A stretch of 64,000 nt of DNA from Nocardia vaccinii NBRC 15922 (GCF_001613305.1 NZ_BDCC01000033.1:1-64000), one strand, 5' to 3'; counted from the first letter of the stretch, positions 25,651 to 35,432 are shown. Notes: generated by a model from the sequence alone, not told the origin. Numbers and translations are program-made.

Positions 25651-25920
25651 TTGGTGCTGAACAGACTCCTGCTCGGCGCCGTCGTCGGTACCCAGGTGAT
25701 CGCCACTCTCATCGCCGTGTTCGGTCTGCTCATGACCCCACTCGGCTGGGGTTGGGCCGCGGCAGGGTGGGGTTATGCGCTGTTCTGGTTCCTCGTCGAG
25801 GACCGCGTCGAACTCGCCACTCATCGGTGGCTCGATAATCATCCCCGGCAGGGGCCGCACCATCGGGCTGAGGCGCACTCGAATTCGACATCAACGACTG
25901 TGGCTGTCCCTCGCGGCTGA
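25651..25920 (+). pseudogene. C-terminal tail of a P-type proton ATPase
   Basis: The 89-residue frame is hydrophobic. Its run VVGTQVIATLIAVFGLLMTP, then LGWGWAAAGWGYALFWFLVE and a DRVELATHRW segment, is the last two helices of plasma-membrane proton-efflux P-type ATPases. The eight preceding helices and all catalytic domains are missing and no start context is visible. It begins abruptly after the Fe-S operon, marking a deletion or insertion boundary. Confidence 0.6.
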
Positions 25921-25940
25921 GTGAGTGTCCGGGATACAGG

Positions 25941-26153
25941 TCAGCGATCACGAACGAACTCCTCTGCGATCTTGAGAACGAGTTGCCTCGATTCGTCCTC
26001 GGGTAGCGCCACAGCCCAGTACTGCCTATCACCAACATCGTCAGCTCTGTTCAGCATTTGAAATCGCAGTATTGGGTAAGGGGCTCGAAGCTCGCGACAA
26101 TCCGATGCCGTATGTACCTCGGCCCACCAGTGACGGTGCAAAGCCTCGGCCAC
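25941..26153 (-). CDS. Possible small ORF, unrecognised
   Basis: A 70-residue frame ending QYWAVALPEDESRQLVLKIA then EEFVRDR looks coding-like in its C-terminal half. It overlaps the start of the integrase remnant on the other strand. It may be the tail of a gene truncated when the integrase fragment arrived. No family is recognised and no clear ribosome site is seen. Confidence 0.2.
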   Translation of the reverse strand: MAEALHRHWWAEVHTASDCRELRAPYPILRFQMLNRADDVGDRQYWAVALPEDESRQLVLKIAEEFVRDR

Positions 26154-26833
26154 TGAGCCCTGAGGAGCAGCGGGGCGTGCTTCAACGTCTGGACACGTGG
26201 CTGAACGACGAGCGTGGCGAGAGTCGTTACCTGCGCATGCTGTACCTGTTGCTGCTCGGTACTGGAATGCGACCAGGTGAAGGGCTGGCGGTGCGATGGT
26301 GTGACATCACCGAAGAAGAACTCGACGGTATTACTCGGTCGGTGCTCCATATCTGTGCCACTGTCAGATGCAAGTCCGCGACCGGCCCGTATCGAAACCC
26401 TCAGCGTAAGAGTGGAAACGAGTATCGGGTGGTGCTGCCCGATTGGTTGACGGCTGAGCTGAACGTCGAAAAAGCGCGGGTGTGCCCCGCCTCGGATGAT
26501 TTGCCGATCCTCCAGGGGCCGCGCAGCAGTGCAGGCTCGTGGGTGAGCGTGTCCAATGCCCGCATGGCTGTCTACACAATGCGGTCCGGGACTGCATTCG
26601 ACACGTTTCGACTGTCCGACCTGCGAGACACGGTGGCGACGCATATTGCCACGATCACCGGTGACGACGACCGTGCCAGCGCTCAGCCAGGACACCTGGA
26701 CGGCAAGAAGTCGATGGCGCAGCGCCACTACATCCACCAGGGCATCCGTCGCATGGTGGCGGTAGACAACGCGGAAGCCATGGAACTGCTGAATCCGTTC
26801 AAAGTGGCACCAAAATGGCACTTTGCGGCCTAG
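26072..26833 (+). pseudogene. Truncated tyrosine integrase
   Basis: About 250 residues of a tyrosine recombinase catalytic domain. The first Arg box is LLLLGTGMRPGEGLAVRW. The second box appears as FRLSDLRDTVATHIA, with Arg present but the usual His replaced by Ser. QPGH and the RHYIHQG tyrosine follow. The N-terminal SAM-like and arm-binding domains are absent; the frame begins at a TTG inside the linker (EARDNPMPYVPRP). It is a relic of an integrated element. No att repeats or adjacent tRNA gene were seen. Confidence 0.7.
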
Positions 26834-26869
26834 TTCAGCAGTTCGCAACCGCCTGACCAGCCGAAACGG

Positions 26870-27103
26870 CTAGTCCTTCTTCATCATCTCGTAGACGCGT
26901 TTGCAGTCCGGGCAGACCGGGGAGCCGGGCTTGGCCGATCGGGTGACCGGGAACACCTCGCCGCACAGAGCCACCACGTGAGTGCCCATGACGGCGCTCT
27001 CGGCGATCTTGTCCTTCTTCACGTAGTGGAAGTACTTGGGGGTGTCGCTGTCGGTCGACTCGTCGGTGGTCGTATCCGGGCGAACGAGGGTATCGGTGCT
27101 CAC
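26870..27103 (-). CDS. DUF3039 family protein
   Basis: A 77-residue soluble protein with the DUF3039 pattern: HYVKKDKIAESAVMGTHVVA, then a zinc-ribbon-like pair LCGEVF and CPDC, and a KRVYEMMKKD tail. Function unknown but strongly conserved in actinobacteria. The GTG at 27103 has a GGAGGGG ribosome site. It is divergent from the DUF3099 gene, a common neighbour arrangement. Confidence 0.85.
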   Translation of the reverse strand: MSTDTLVRPDTTTDESTDSDTPKYFHYVKKDKIAESAVMGTHVVALCGEVFPVTRSAKPGSPVCPDCKRVYEMMKKD

Positions 27104-27191
27104 CCCTCCATGATGCCGCATCCTGCGGTGGGACCGCGGCTCGGCGGTCACCGCGTGTGCATCCGATCTCGAGGAGTGGAAGACTCGAGGC

Positions 27192-27710
27192 ATGCAGCGT
27201 GACGGCGAAACCCCCGATGCCGAAGTCCACGGACGGCCGGACGGTGGCGGTGAGGCCCGTGACGAGGCGGGGCACATGGGCGAAGCGGGCGATGACGCGC
27301 GACGGAATTCCGACCCCGAAGTGCAGATGCCACAGGCCGGGGCCGCCTCGTCCGCGCCGCCGCGCGGTTCGGGCGGATTCTTCCGCGGACCCAGACCGGA
27401 TGCCCCGGTCCTGATCACCGAGGCCGCGCCGTCGCTGGAACAGCAACACCGCGACCGGGTGCGCCGGTACATGCTGCTGATGGGTTTCCGCATTCCGTGC
27501 CTGCTCCTGGCCGCCGGCGCGTACGGGCTGTGGCACAACGCGCTCATCTCGCTGGCCATCATCGGCGTCTCCATACCGCTGCCGTGGATCGCGGTGCTCG
27601 TGGCCAACGACCGGCCGCCCCGCCGCAAGGACGAGCCGAGCCGCTGGGACGGCCGCCGCGCCGAACACAAGGCCCTCGAGTCGGGCCACCATCATTCGAT
27701 CGACGGCTGA
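27192..27710 (+). CDS. DUF3099 membrane protein
   Basis: The 172-residue protein has a long polar N-terminus (about 1-70, rich in Gly, Asp and Pro), then PVLITEAAPSLEQQHRDRVR, the DUF3099 signature. Two transmembrane helices follow at about 95-140 and a basic tail (RPPRRKDEPSRWDGRR). Function unknown. Its 3' end overlaps the convergent MFS gene by 19 bases. Confidence 0.85.
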   Translation: MQRDGETPDAEVHGRPDGGGEARDEAGHMGEAGDDARRNSDPEVQMPQAGAASSAPPRGSGGFFRGPRPDAPVLITEAAPSLEQQHRDRVRRYMLLMGFRIPCLLLAAGAYGLWHNALISLAIIGVSIPLPWIAVLVANDRPPRRKDEPSRWDGRRAEHKALESGHHHSIDG

Positions 27711-29038
27711 GCACGGCCGCCGATGAATCCGGACATCAGCATCGCGATCGCGCACAGCGCCCCCGCGATGTACCAGGCCAGGTCGTAGCTGCCGCGCAGG
27801 TCGCGGATGATGCCCGCGCCGGTGGCGGCCAAGGCCGCGCCGATCTGGTGGGAGGCGAACACCCAGCCGAAGGCGACCGGCCCGTCGTCTCCGAAATATC
27901 TGCGGCACAAGGCAACTGTGGGTGGCACCGTCGCGATCCAGTCCAGTCCGTAGAAAACGATGAACACCCACATACTCGGCTCGGTCTCCGGCGCGAGCAG
28001 CGAGGGCAGGATCGCCAGCGACAGTCCGCGCAGCCCGTAATAGGTCATCAGCAGATACCGGGATTCGATGCGATCGGTGAGCCACCCCGACGCGATGGTC
28101 CCGGCCACATCGAAGATGCCGACCGTGGCCAGCAGCCCGGCCGCGGTGGTCGGCGGCATGCCGTGGTCGTGCGCGGCACTGACGAAATAGGTGCCGACCA
28201 GGCCATTGGTGGACGCGCCGCAGACCGCGAAACCGCCTGCCAGCAACCAGAATTGGGGTGTGCGCGCGACCCGGGACAACACGGTCACCGCACGCGCCGC
28301 CCCGCCGCGCAGGACCGTGCGCACTCCGGCGCGGCTGCCCGGTTCGGCACCATAGGCGGCGGCGCCGATATCGCTGGGAAAATCGCGGATCAGCAGCAGG
28401 ACCAGTGGCACCACGGCCACCGCCGCGCCCGAGACCACAAGCGCGGGCGTACGCCACCCGTACGCCTGCGCCAGCGCGGAGATCAGTGGCAGGAATACCA
28501 GCTGTCCGGTGGCCCCGGCCGCTGTGAGCACACCGGTGACCAGCCCGCGGTGCCGGACGAACCAGCGTCCGGTGATCGTGGCCACGAACGGCATCGACAT
28601 CGAACCCACACCCACCCCGACCAGCAACCCCCAGGTCGCCAACAGCTGCCACGGCCGGGTCATGAACACCGTGAGCCCACTGCCCGCCGCCACCAGGACC
28701 AGCGCGCACGCGACCACCCGCCGGATGCCGAAACGATCCATCAGTGCCGCCGCGAACGGTGAAATCACCCCGTACAGCAACACATTCAGCGATACCGCCG
28801 CGCCGATCGTCCCGTGCGACCAGCCGAATTCCCGATGTAGCGGATCCATCAGCACACTGGGCACGGACCGGAATCCGGCCGCCCCGATCAACGCCACGAA
28901 TCCCGCGGCGGCCACGAGCCAGGCCGGATGAACCGGCAGCCGCGCGAGCCGCGACGGTCGCGCGGTACCGCGCGACTCGACGTCCGGGGTATCGCCGCGA
29001 GGGCCGAATTCCGATGTGGGGTCCTGCAGTTCGGTCAC
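27692..29038 (-). CDS. MFS transporter
   Basis: A twelve-helix major facilitator of 448 residues with two six-helix halves. Motif A-like MDRFGIRRV lies between helices 2 and 3, and WLTDRIESRYL is its counterpart in the second half. It resembles the oxalate/monocarboxylate type permeases; the substrate cannot be read. The GTG at 29038 (VTELQDPT) is preferred because the frame further out to 29089 adds a basic, unconserved leader, but no strong ribosome site is visible at either. Confidence 0.8.
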   Translation of the reverse strand: MTELQDPTSEFGPRGDTPDVESRGTARPSRLARLPVHPAWLVAAAGFVALIGAAGFRSVPSVLMDPLHREFGWSHGTIGAAVSLNVLLYGVISPFAAALMDRFGIRRVVACALVLVAAGSGLTVFMTRPWQLLATWGLLVGVGVGSMSMPFVATITGRWFVRHRGLVTGVLTAAGATGQLVFLPLISALAQAYGWRTPALVVSGAAVAVVPLVLLLIRDFPSDIGAAAYGAEPGSRAGVRTVLRGGAARAVTVLSRVARTPQFWLLAGGFAVCGASTNGLVGTYFVSAAHDHGMPPTTAAGLLATVGIFDVAGTIASGWLTDRIESRYLLMTYYGLRGLSLAILPSLLAPETEPSMWVFIVFYGLDWIATVPPTVALCRRYFGDDGPVAFGWVFASHQIGAALAATGAGIIRDLRGSYDLAWYIAGALCAIAMLMSGFIGGRAQPSIE

Positions 29039-29125
29039 TCGACGAGCGTGCCGGAGATGCGGTTGCGGGACGAGTGGCCTGAATGCCACAATCCGTCAAT
29101 ATCTGGCCAAACTCAGGAGGATGCC

Positions 29126-29863
29126 GTGATCCGATGGAATTGGGCGTTCATCGATCGCCCGGCCGATCGCTTCGACGAGGCCGCGGCGTTCTGGACGGCC
29201 GCGACGGGCACCCGCCTGTCCGAACGTCGTGGTGCGAATGCCGAATTCGCCACTCTCGTTGCCGCCCAGGGGGATTCATGCCTGCGGATGCAGGCGGTCG
29301 GGGATTCCGGCGGCGCGCATCTGGACCTCGACGTCGACGATCTGGTCTCCGCCGTCCGCCGAGCCGAGACGCTCGGGGCGAACGTCGTCACAGATCACGG
29401 CGACTGGGCGCTGATGGGTTCACCGCAAGGGCTGGCGTTCTGCCTGACCACCGAGAACGGTCGGCGGATTCCGCCGCCCGTTCCTTCGGCGGGCGGCTCG
29501 ATCAGTCGCCTGGACCAGGTCTGCCTGGACATCGGCCCGAGCGGCTTCGACGATGAGGTCCGCTTCTGGTCGGCGCTGACCGGTTGGGGCCTGTCGCCGA
29601 CCTCCGAGCCCGAGTACACCCGCCTGGAGGTGCCCGATCACCTGCCGGTCCGCATCCTCCTGCAGCGCCTGATGCGGGACCGCGCCCCGTCGGCGCATCT
29701 CGATCTGGCCTGCTCGGACATCGATGACGTCGCGGCCTGGCATCAGGATCTCGGCGCGCGACGCCTCGGCGAGGGTGCTTGGTGGACGGTCATGCGCGAT
29801 CCCGCGGGCGGGATCTACTGCCTCACCGATCGTGACCCGTACACCGGGCGGGTGAAGCGGTGA
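29126..29863 (+). CDS. VOC (glyoxalase-fold) family protein
   Basis: The 245-residue protein consists of two glyoxalase/bleomycin-resistance (VOC) modules, about 1-115 and 125-240, each with the W/F-ids...FW start and a C-terminal FCLT or YCLT strand. Such proteins are metal-dependent lyases, dioxygenases or binding proteins; here the substrate is unknown. The GTG at 29126 follows AGGAGG by five bases. It runs ahead of the GlxA-type regulator on the same strand. Confidence 0.82.
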   Translation: MIRWNWAFIDRPADRFDEAAAFWTAATGTRLSERRGANAEFATLVAAQGDSCLRMQAVGDSGGAHLDLDVDDLVSAVRRAETLGANVVTDHGDWALMGSPQGLAFCLTTENGRRIPPPVPSAGGSISRLDQVCLDIGPSGFDDEVRFWSALTGWGLSPTSEPEYTRLEVPDHLPVRILLQRLMRDRAPSAHLDLACSDIDDVAAWHQDLGARRLGEGAWWTVMRDPAGGIYCLTDRDPYTGRVKR

Positions 29864-29984
29864 TGCCGAGCATGGAACTGGTTGCGGCACTTGCGATCAG
29901 GTGCACAAGTGCGGCAGAGCTCGCCCGGTCCGCCGACTTCGCCGATCGACCGATGGGGCCGGATACGCGCAAGAGGTGGTATCG

Positions 29985-31031
29985 GTGAGTCCGGTGCACA
30001 CCGTGGCCGTGCTGGCGCTCGCGCCGGTGGTTGGCTTCGACATGACGATTCCACCGACCGTGTTCCGGTCGGTGGACGGGCCGGATGGTTCCCCGCTCTA
30101 CGACGTGCAGGTGTGCGGCCTGGATCGCGCCGGTGTGGTGTCCACGGCGGGGTACACGATCGTTCCGCAAGCCGGACCGGAGTTGCTTGCCAGCGCGGAT
30201 ACCGTGATCGTCCCGGGGACCCGGCTACCGCAGGCCCGCCTGCACGGCACACTGCCGGGCGAGGTGGCCGAGGCGCTGGGGACGATCCGGGCCGACGCGC
30301 GCATCGTGTCGATCTGCACCGGCGCGTTCGTCCTCGGGGCCGCCGGCCTGCTGGACGGCCGCCGCGCGACCACGCACTGGGCCCACGCCGAGGACTTCCG
30401 TCGACTGTTCCCACGAGTGCGTCTGGATGAGAACCTGCTCTTCGTCGAGGACGGAAATGTCTGCACCGCAGCGGGTTTGGCTGCCGGGCTGGATCTGTGC
30501 CTGCATCTGCTGCGCACCGATCACGGTAGCGAGATCGCCAATCGCGCCGCGCGCTACTGCGTGGTGCCGCCGTGGCGCGAGGGCGGCCAGTCGCAGTTCA
30601 TCGACCGGCACGTTCCCGACGACGGCTCCGACGGCACCGCGCCCACCCGGGCCTGGATGCTGCGACACCTCGATCGCGATCTGGACCTGGCCACCTCGGC
30701 CGCGCACGCGCGGATGAGTGTGCGCACCTTCACCCGGCGTTTCAAGGCCGAAACCGGCCAGGCGCCCGGCGCGTGGCTGTTGCAGCAGCGACTGCGGCAC
30801 GCGCGGCACCTGCTCGAGACCACCGACCTGCCGATCGATGAGGTGGCCCGCGCCGCCGGGATGGGCACCGCCTCCTCGCTGCGGCATCACATGCGCACCG
30901 AACTGGGCGTACCGCCGCTGGCCTATCGCAGGACGTTTCGTGCGGTACAGCGATCCGAGACGCGCCCGACAAGTGAGATCGCACAGGTTCCCGCCATGAC
31001 GTCGCCGCCTGTGGCAATCTCGAAGTCGTGA
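29985..31031 (+). CDS. GlxA-family AraC-type transcriptional regulator
   Basis: The 348-residue protein joins a DJ-1/PfpI-like domain (about 5-190, with the nucleophile-elbow segment ICTGAFVLGAAGLLDGRRAT) to a C-terminal AraC double helix-turn-helix (about 225-325, including ARMSVRTFTRRFKAETGQAP). GlxA-type regulators bind small amines or amides through the N-terminal domain. The GTG at 29985 has an AGAGGTGG site. Target genes are not evident; the VOC gene upstream is the nearest candidate. Confidence 0.85.
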   Translation: MSPVHTVAVLALAPVVGFDMTIPPTVFRSVDGPDGSPLYDVQVCGLDRAGVVSTAGYTIVPQAGPELLASADTVIVPGTRLPQARLHGTLPGEVAEALGTIRADARIVSICTGAFVLGAAGLLDGRRATTHWAHAEDFRRLFPRVRLDENLLFVEDGNVCTAAGLAAGLDLCLHLLRTDHGSEIANRAARYCVVPPWREGGQSQFIDRHVPDDGSDGTAPTRAWMLRHLDRDLDLATSAAHARMSVRTFTRRFKAETGQAPGAWLLQQRLRHARHLLETTDLPIDEVARAAGMGTASSLRHHMRTELGVPPLAYRRTFRAVQRSETRPTSEIAQVPAMTSPPVAISKS

Positions 31032-31104
31032 GCTAGCCTGCGAGCGAGCTATCGGCACAGTACGCTCGACGCAGGACGGAGCCGAGCACGGGCGAGGTGA
31101 GGTC

Positions 31105-31860
31105 GTGAGCGACGACGAAATCGATCTATCGGTGACCCTCGAACAATATCTGCAGGTGTTCCGTCAACCAGGACTCTGCCGCGAGGAGTTGCAGTCCCTG
31201 CGCGAGAGCGTCGGCCATTTCCTCGATATCGCCACCCCGCCGGAGGGCCGGGAGCTGCTGCGGGGCGCGATCGCGCCGGATTCGCTATCGCTGGCGTTGC
31301 AGCTCGAGCGCGCGCTCGAGCACGCGCTGGCCGAACGCGACGCGGCCGAACGGGAGCATCAGCGCCGAGTGGACATCCGGACCAGGATGATCGCGGCGAT
31401 GGATGCCCTGGACGGATTCATGCGCGATATGCCGGGCCTGGCGAAGAAGGAGATCGCCGTCGGCACACTGGTTCTGGACGAAGGGTTCGAGCTGCTCGAG
31501 GGCGGGCTCGTGCGCATCAGTGCAGCGCAGGAGGTCGCGTCGGGCATCGAACTCGGTGTGCTGGAGGATCGTCGCGCGGAGTTGGAGGAGCGGATGAGCG
31601 CGGCGGTCGCCGCCCGCGCCGATCTGATGCTGTCCACCATCGCCGCCCTGCGCGAGGCGCTCGGCTATTCCGCCGACGGAACCGGAATGCCTTGGGTGAT
31701 AGCCGAATTGGCGGCGGACGGCCTCGATGTTGCCGAACCGTTCGCCGGTACGGCCTCGATCCTGCCCGAATGCCCGCTCAAGGATCTGCTGACCCAGATC
31801 ATCGCCGATGCGGCACTGGCACGGGCGTTTCCGAACTTGCCCGTCGGCGACGGCGACTGA
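31105..31860 (+). CDS. Hypothetical helical protein
   Basis: A 251-residue acidic protein without signal peptide or membrane helices. Residues about 65-110 and 150-185 are Glu/Ala/Arg-rich heptad-like helices that probably form coiled coils (LERALEHALAERDAAEREHQ). The family is not recognised. The GTG at 31105 directly follows a GAGGTGAGG-type ribosome site. It lies downstream of the GlxA regulator and converges on the YihY gene. Confidence 0.65.
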   Translation: MSDDEIDLSVTLEQYLQVFRQPGLCREELQSLRESVGHFLDIATPPEGRELLRGAIAPDSLSLALQLERALEHALAERDAAEREHQRRVDIRTRMIAAMDALDGFMRDMPGLAKKEIAVGTLVLDEGFELLEGGLVRISAAQEVASGIELGVLEDRRAELEERMSAAVAARADLMLSTIAALREALGYSADGTGMPWVIAELAADGLDVAEPFAGTASILPECPLKDLLTQIIADAALARAFPNLPVGDGD

Positions 31861-31924
31861 TCCCGCGCGGTCCGATCAGGCGCGATCCGATTCGGCTGTG
31901 GTGCCGGATAATTCGGCCGTGTCG

Positions 31925-33055
31925 CTACGGGGAGATCCGTAGCGGACTTGTCCCGGAAGGGCGTTGCGGTCCGCGTTCCGAGTCGGTCGTCGAGTCTTTC
32001 GCGGGCTTTTCGGCGGTCGGGTCCAGGGAGCGGCGCAGCCGGAACGAGAGCCAGCGCCGGATGACGTCGAAGCGGGTCGTACGGGCGGGCCAGAACTCCT
32101 GCACGGTCGCGTTGAATTCGGCCCCGATGATCACCGCGAACGCGAGGAAGTAGGTGAACAGCAGGAACGCGATCGGGGTGGACAACGCCCCGTAGCTGAC
32201 ACCGGCGCGGGTCACCCAGGTCAGATAGCGGCGCAGGATGACGCTGGCGGCCATGAAGAACGCGCCCGCGACCAGCGCACCCCCGAAGAGCCGATGCCAC
32301 GGCAGCGACCGGTGCAGCGCGAATTTGTACAGCGTGGTCAGCCCGATGATGATCAGCAGCCCGGTGCCCGGATAGTAGAACGAGTCGAGTAGTCGCAGTC
32401 CGGGTTCGCGCCACGCCTCCGGCAGCACCCGCCCGATCAGCGTCGGGCCGAGGGCCACCAGCGGCAGGACGAACACCGACACGATCAGGAATCCCACGTA
32501 CAGCAGCAGCGCGAAAATGCGCTGCCACACCGGATTCCGGGCGTCCTGCTGATTGTGCGCCTCCACGATGGCGTCCACGAACGTCGCCATCGCCGAGGAT
32601 CCGGCCCACAGCGACATCACGAATCCGATCGACACGACGGCGCCACGCCCGCGCTGCAGCACATCGCGCACGGTGGGCTGGATCAGGTCGTCGACCACGG
32701 TGGTGCTGAACAGGTCACGGCTGAACGTGATGATCTTGCTCTCGACGATGTGCACCGTATCGGGCCCGAACCACCCGCCGACGTAGCCGAGACTGCCCAG
32801 CAGTCCCAGCAGCAGCGGGGCCAGCGACAACATTTGCCAGAAGGACGCCGCCGCGGATTTGGTGAATATCGAATCGTTCCACGCCTTGACGACCACCCGG
32901 GCCACCAACGCCCAGCTGCGCAGCAACCCATGCACCACACTCCCGATGACCAGAATCAGCCACCGCCCGACCGCACGCGCGGCCGAATCGACCCACTTCG
33001 GCCGATCCCCGTCCGCCCGCGGCACCCTCTGATCTTTCATCTTGCCTAACAGCAT
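31925..33055 (-). CDS. YihY/BrkB-family membrane protein
   Basis: The 376-residue protein has about six transmembrane helices. Diagnostic features include FTKSAAASFWQMLSLAPLLL near residue 65, a VSIGFVMSLWAGSSAMATF helix and GVSYGALSTPIAFLLFTYFL near 290. The tail is basic and Ser/Thr-rich. The family is widespread, formerly annotated as ribonuclease BN, and its role is not settled. Upstream lies a 600-base spacer shared with the divergent helicase. Confidence 0.85.
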   Translation of the reverse strand: MLLGKMKDQRVPRADGDRPKWVDSAARAVGRWLILVIGSVVHGLLRSWALVARVVVKAWNDSIFTKSAAASFWQMLSLAPLLLGLLGSLGYVGGWFGPDTVHIVESKIITFSRDLFSTTVVDDLIQPTVRDVLQRGRGAVVSIGFVMSLWAGSSAMATFVDAIVEAHNQQDARNPVWQRIFALLLYVGFLIVSVFVLPLVALGPTLIGRVLPEAWREPGLRLLDSFYYPGTGLLIIIGLTTLYKFALHRSLPWHRLFGGALVAGAFFMAASVILRRYLTWVTRAGVSYGALSTPIAFLLFTYFLAFAVIIGAEFNATVQEFWPARTTRFDVIRRWLSFRLRRSLDPTAEKPAKDSTTDSERGPQRPSGTSPLRISP

Positions 33056-33669
33056 CGCCTACCGCCGTCCGAATTGCGCGCCCACCACTCGACCAACCCG
33101 CAGGTGTCGCGCTCCACACCTATTCGATGGCCGAATCTTTGCCCGCCGGACCAGGCCCCATCCGAGCGCCGCCACACACCGAGTCCAGCAACATCGATAC
33201 GCGACCCGTGGGAAGAGTCACAGGCCATTACCGCTCGGAAATACCCATGTGCACAGAACTCACCCAGCGACAGCCGACAGGCGTGCACATGTCGGCGACC
33301 GAAGCTGGAACCACCGGGTCGCGTGATTCCGCGCACCCCAAAACACCACTGCGAGACCGTGTCCCGAGTCCGGCCGATGGGACGGGGTTCGGAGTTGAGC
33401 AGTATCGGCGGTCGCAGCCCGCCACCCCCGGACAACGTCGAGTCCGAGGCCGCGCCTCGGTGCGAGTCCGCCTGACGGAGTGGGCAATCGGTTGAACCGC
33501 CCTGGGCCGTCACCGCCTCGCCCACCTCCGACGACACCCGCTCCCGAGCGGCAGCCTCGGAGCGGAGATCGGCCCTTCGGGGGCCGCGGCCCCGCCGGAG
33601 CGGAGGCAATCGAACACGGCACGGTGTCGGATTGGGAGGTTGTCGGTGGGGGTGGGTACTCTTCGTTGA
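33056..33669. other. Divergent intergenic spacer
   Basis: About 610 bases between the divergent YihY and helicase genes. No supported gene. A short GC palindrome (GGGGCCGCGGCCCC at 33580-33593) lies upstream of the helicase start but has no clear role. Confidence 0.4.
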
Positions 33670-35382
33670 GTGACTTCGGGTGGTGGCGGTTCTTTACGTG
33701 CGTGGCAGCGCAGGGCTCTGACCAGGTATTTGACGACCAAGCCACGTGATTTTCTCGCGGTCGCGACGCCGGGAGCAGGTAAGACGACGTTCGCGTTGCG
33801 AGTGGCGTCGGAACTGCTCGCCGATCGCACCGTGGATCAGGTGACGGTGGTCGCACCTACCGAACATCTCAAGCATCAGTGGGCGGCGTCGGCGGCGCGT
33901 GCCGGGCTGGCGCTGGATTCGAACTTCTCCAACTCCGCCGGTGGCACCTCCGGTGATTACCACGGCGTGGTCGTCACCTACGCGCAGGTGGCCTCGCACC
34001 CGTTCAAACATCGCGTGCGCACCGAAAATCGCCGCACCCTGGTAATTCTCGACGAGATCCACCACGCGGGCGATGCCAAGAGCTGGGGTGAGGCGACGGC
34101 CGAGGCGTTCGGCGACGCGACGCGCCGTCTGGCGCTGACCGGTACTCCGTTCCGCAGCGACGACAGCCAGATCCCGTTCGTCACCTACGAGCCCGACGAG
34201 GCCGGATTCCCGCGTTCGCGCGCCGATCACAGCTACGGATACGCCGAGGCGCTGGCCGACGGCGTGGTGCGGCCCGTGGTGTTCCTGGCCTATTCGGGCG
34301 AGGCGCACTGGCGCGACAGCGCGGGCGAGGAGTATTCCGCGCGCCTGGGCGAGCCACTGAGCGCCGAGCAGACCGCGCGGTCGTGGCGCACCGCACTCGA
34401 TCCGGCCGGCGACTGGATGTCGAAGGTGTTGATCGCCGCCGACACCCGGCTGCGGCAGCTGCGAGCCACGGGTATGGCCGACGCGGGTGGCCTGGTGATC
34501 GCCACCGATCAGGAGAAGGCGCGCGATTACGCCGATCTGCTGGAACATATTTCGGGCAGCAAACCCGCGGTGGTGTTGTCCGATGATCCGGGGTCCTCGG
34601 ATCGGATCGATGCGTTCGCCCGCAGTACCGATCCATGGATGGTGGCGGTGCGCATGGTGTCCGAGGGCGTCGACGTCCCGCGTCTGGCGGTCGGCGTCTA
34701 CGCGACCAGCGCTTCCACGCCGCTGTATTTCGCGCAGGCGATCGGCCGTTTCGTGCGTGCCCGGCGTCCCGGGGAGACCGCGAGCGTCTTCCTGCCGTCG
34801 GTGCCGGTGCTGCTGGATTTGGCCGCGCAGCTCGAGGTGCAGCGCGATCACGTCATCGGCAAACCGCATCGCGAGAAGAACGCGCTGGACGACGAGCTGC
34901 TGATCGAGGCCAACAAGCAGCAGGACGAGCCGGGCGAGGAGGAGAAGAAGTTCGTCGCGCTGGCCGCGGATGCCGAACTGGATCAGGTGATCTACGACGG
35001 TGATTCGTTCGGCACGGCGACTTTCTCCGGCAGCGACGAGGAAGCCGACTACCTGGGCATTCCGGGGCTGCTCGATGCCGAGCAGATGCGCGCGCTGCTT
35101 CGTGATCGGCAGACCCGCCAGATTCAGGAGCGCAGTTCGACGGCCACGGTCACCGAGGACGGCCCGAGCGCCTCGATGGCATCGGAACGGGTCGCGACCG
35201 CGGACAAGCTGGGGGAGTTGCGCCGTGAACTAAACAGTCTGGTCGCCATGCATCACCACCGCACCGGTAAACCGCACGGTGTGATTCACGGCGAGCTGCG
35301 CCGGGAGTGCGGTGGGCCGCCGACGGCGCTGGCCACGGTCGATCAGCTGTCGGAGCGCATCTCCGCATTGCGGCGGATGTAA
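33670..35382 (+). CDS. Superfamily II DNA/RNA helicase
   Basis: The 570-residue protein has Walker A ATPGAGKT at about 32-39, motif II DEIH at about 128-131, and motif III LTGTPF. The C-terminal RecA-like domain includes MVSEGVDVPRLAVGVYATSA and a QAIGRFVRARRPGE motif VI. A Glu/Lys-rich segment near 415-425 and a helical C-terminus follow. It is an actinobacterial member of the DEAD/DEAH-like restriction-helicase branch, likely acting on DNA repair or RNA processing intermediates. GTG start at 33670. It ends 8 bases before a perfect 34-base hairpin. Confidence 0.88.
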   Translation: MTSGGGGSLRAWQRRALTRYLTTKPRDFLAVATPGAGKTTFALRVASELLADRTVDQVTVVAPTEHLKHQWAASAARAGLALDSNFSNSAGGTSGDYHGVVVTYAQVASHPFKHRVRTENRRTLVILDEIHHAGDAKSWGEATAEAFGDATRRLALTGTPFRSDDSQIPFVTYEPDEAGFPRSRADHSYGYAEALADGVVRPVVFLAYSGEAHWRDSAGEEYSARLGEPLSAEQTARSWRTALDPAGDWMSKVLIAADTRLRQLRATGMADAGGLVIATDQEKARDYADLLEHISGSKPAVVLSDDPGSSDRIDAFARSTDPWMVAVRMVSEGVDVPRLAVGVYATSASTPLYFAQAIGRFVRARRPGETASVFLPSVPVLLDLAAQLEVQRDHVIGKPHREKNALDDELLIEANKQQDEPGEEEKKFVALAADAELDQVIYDGDSFGTATFSGSDEEADYLGIPGLLDAEQMRALLRDRQTRQIQERSSTATVTEDGPSASMASERVATADKLGELRRELNSLVAMHHHRTGKPHGVIHGELRRECGGPPTALATVDQLSERISALRRM

Positions 35383-35390
35383 CCCCCGAA

Positions 35391-35424
35391 GCGCCCCGTC
35401 CGGTCGCGCGACCGGACGGGGCGC
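35391..35424. terminator. Perfect bidirectional hairpin terminator
   Basis: The arms GCGCCCCGTCCGGTCG and CGACCGGACGGGGCGC pair perfectly across a two-base centre. It sits between the convergent helicase (stop 35382) and bfr (stop 35433) genes, so it can end both transcripts. No U-run follows, which is usual for high-GC actinobacteria. Confidence 0.8.
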
Positions 35425-35432
35425 GAGCGGAC

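Noticed and set aside
26835..29099. Long minus-strand open frame across the DUF3039, DUF3099 and MFS genes
   Set aside because: It is Arg/Gly-rich and lacks domains; the three genes in other frames or strands are well supported.
33580..33593. GC palindrome GGGGCCGCGGCCCC before the helicase gene
   Set aside because: Such short GC palindromes are expected by chance in this composition, and it lies upstream of a gene, not after one.
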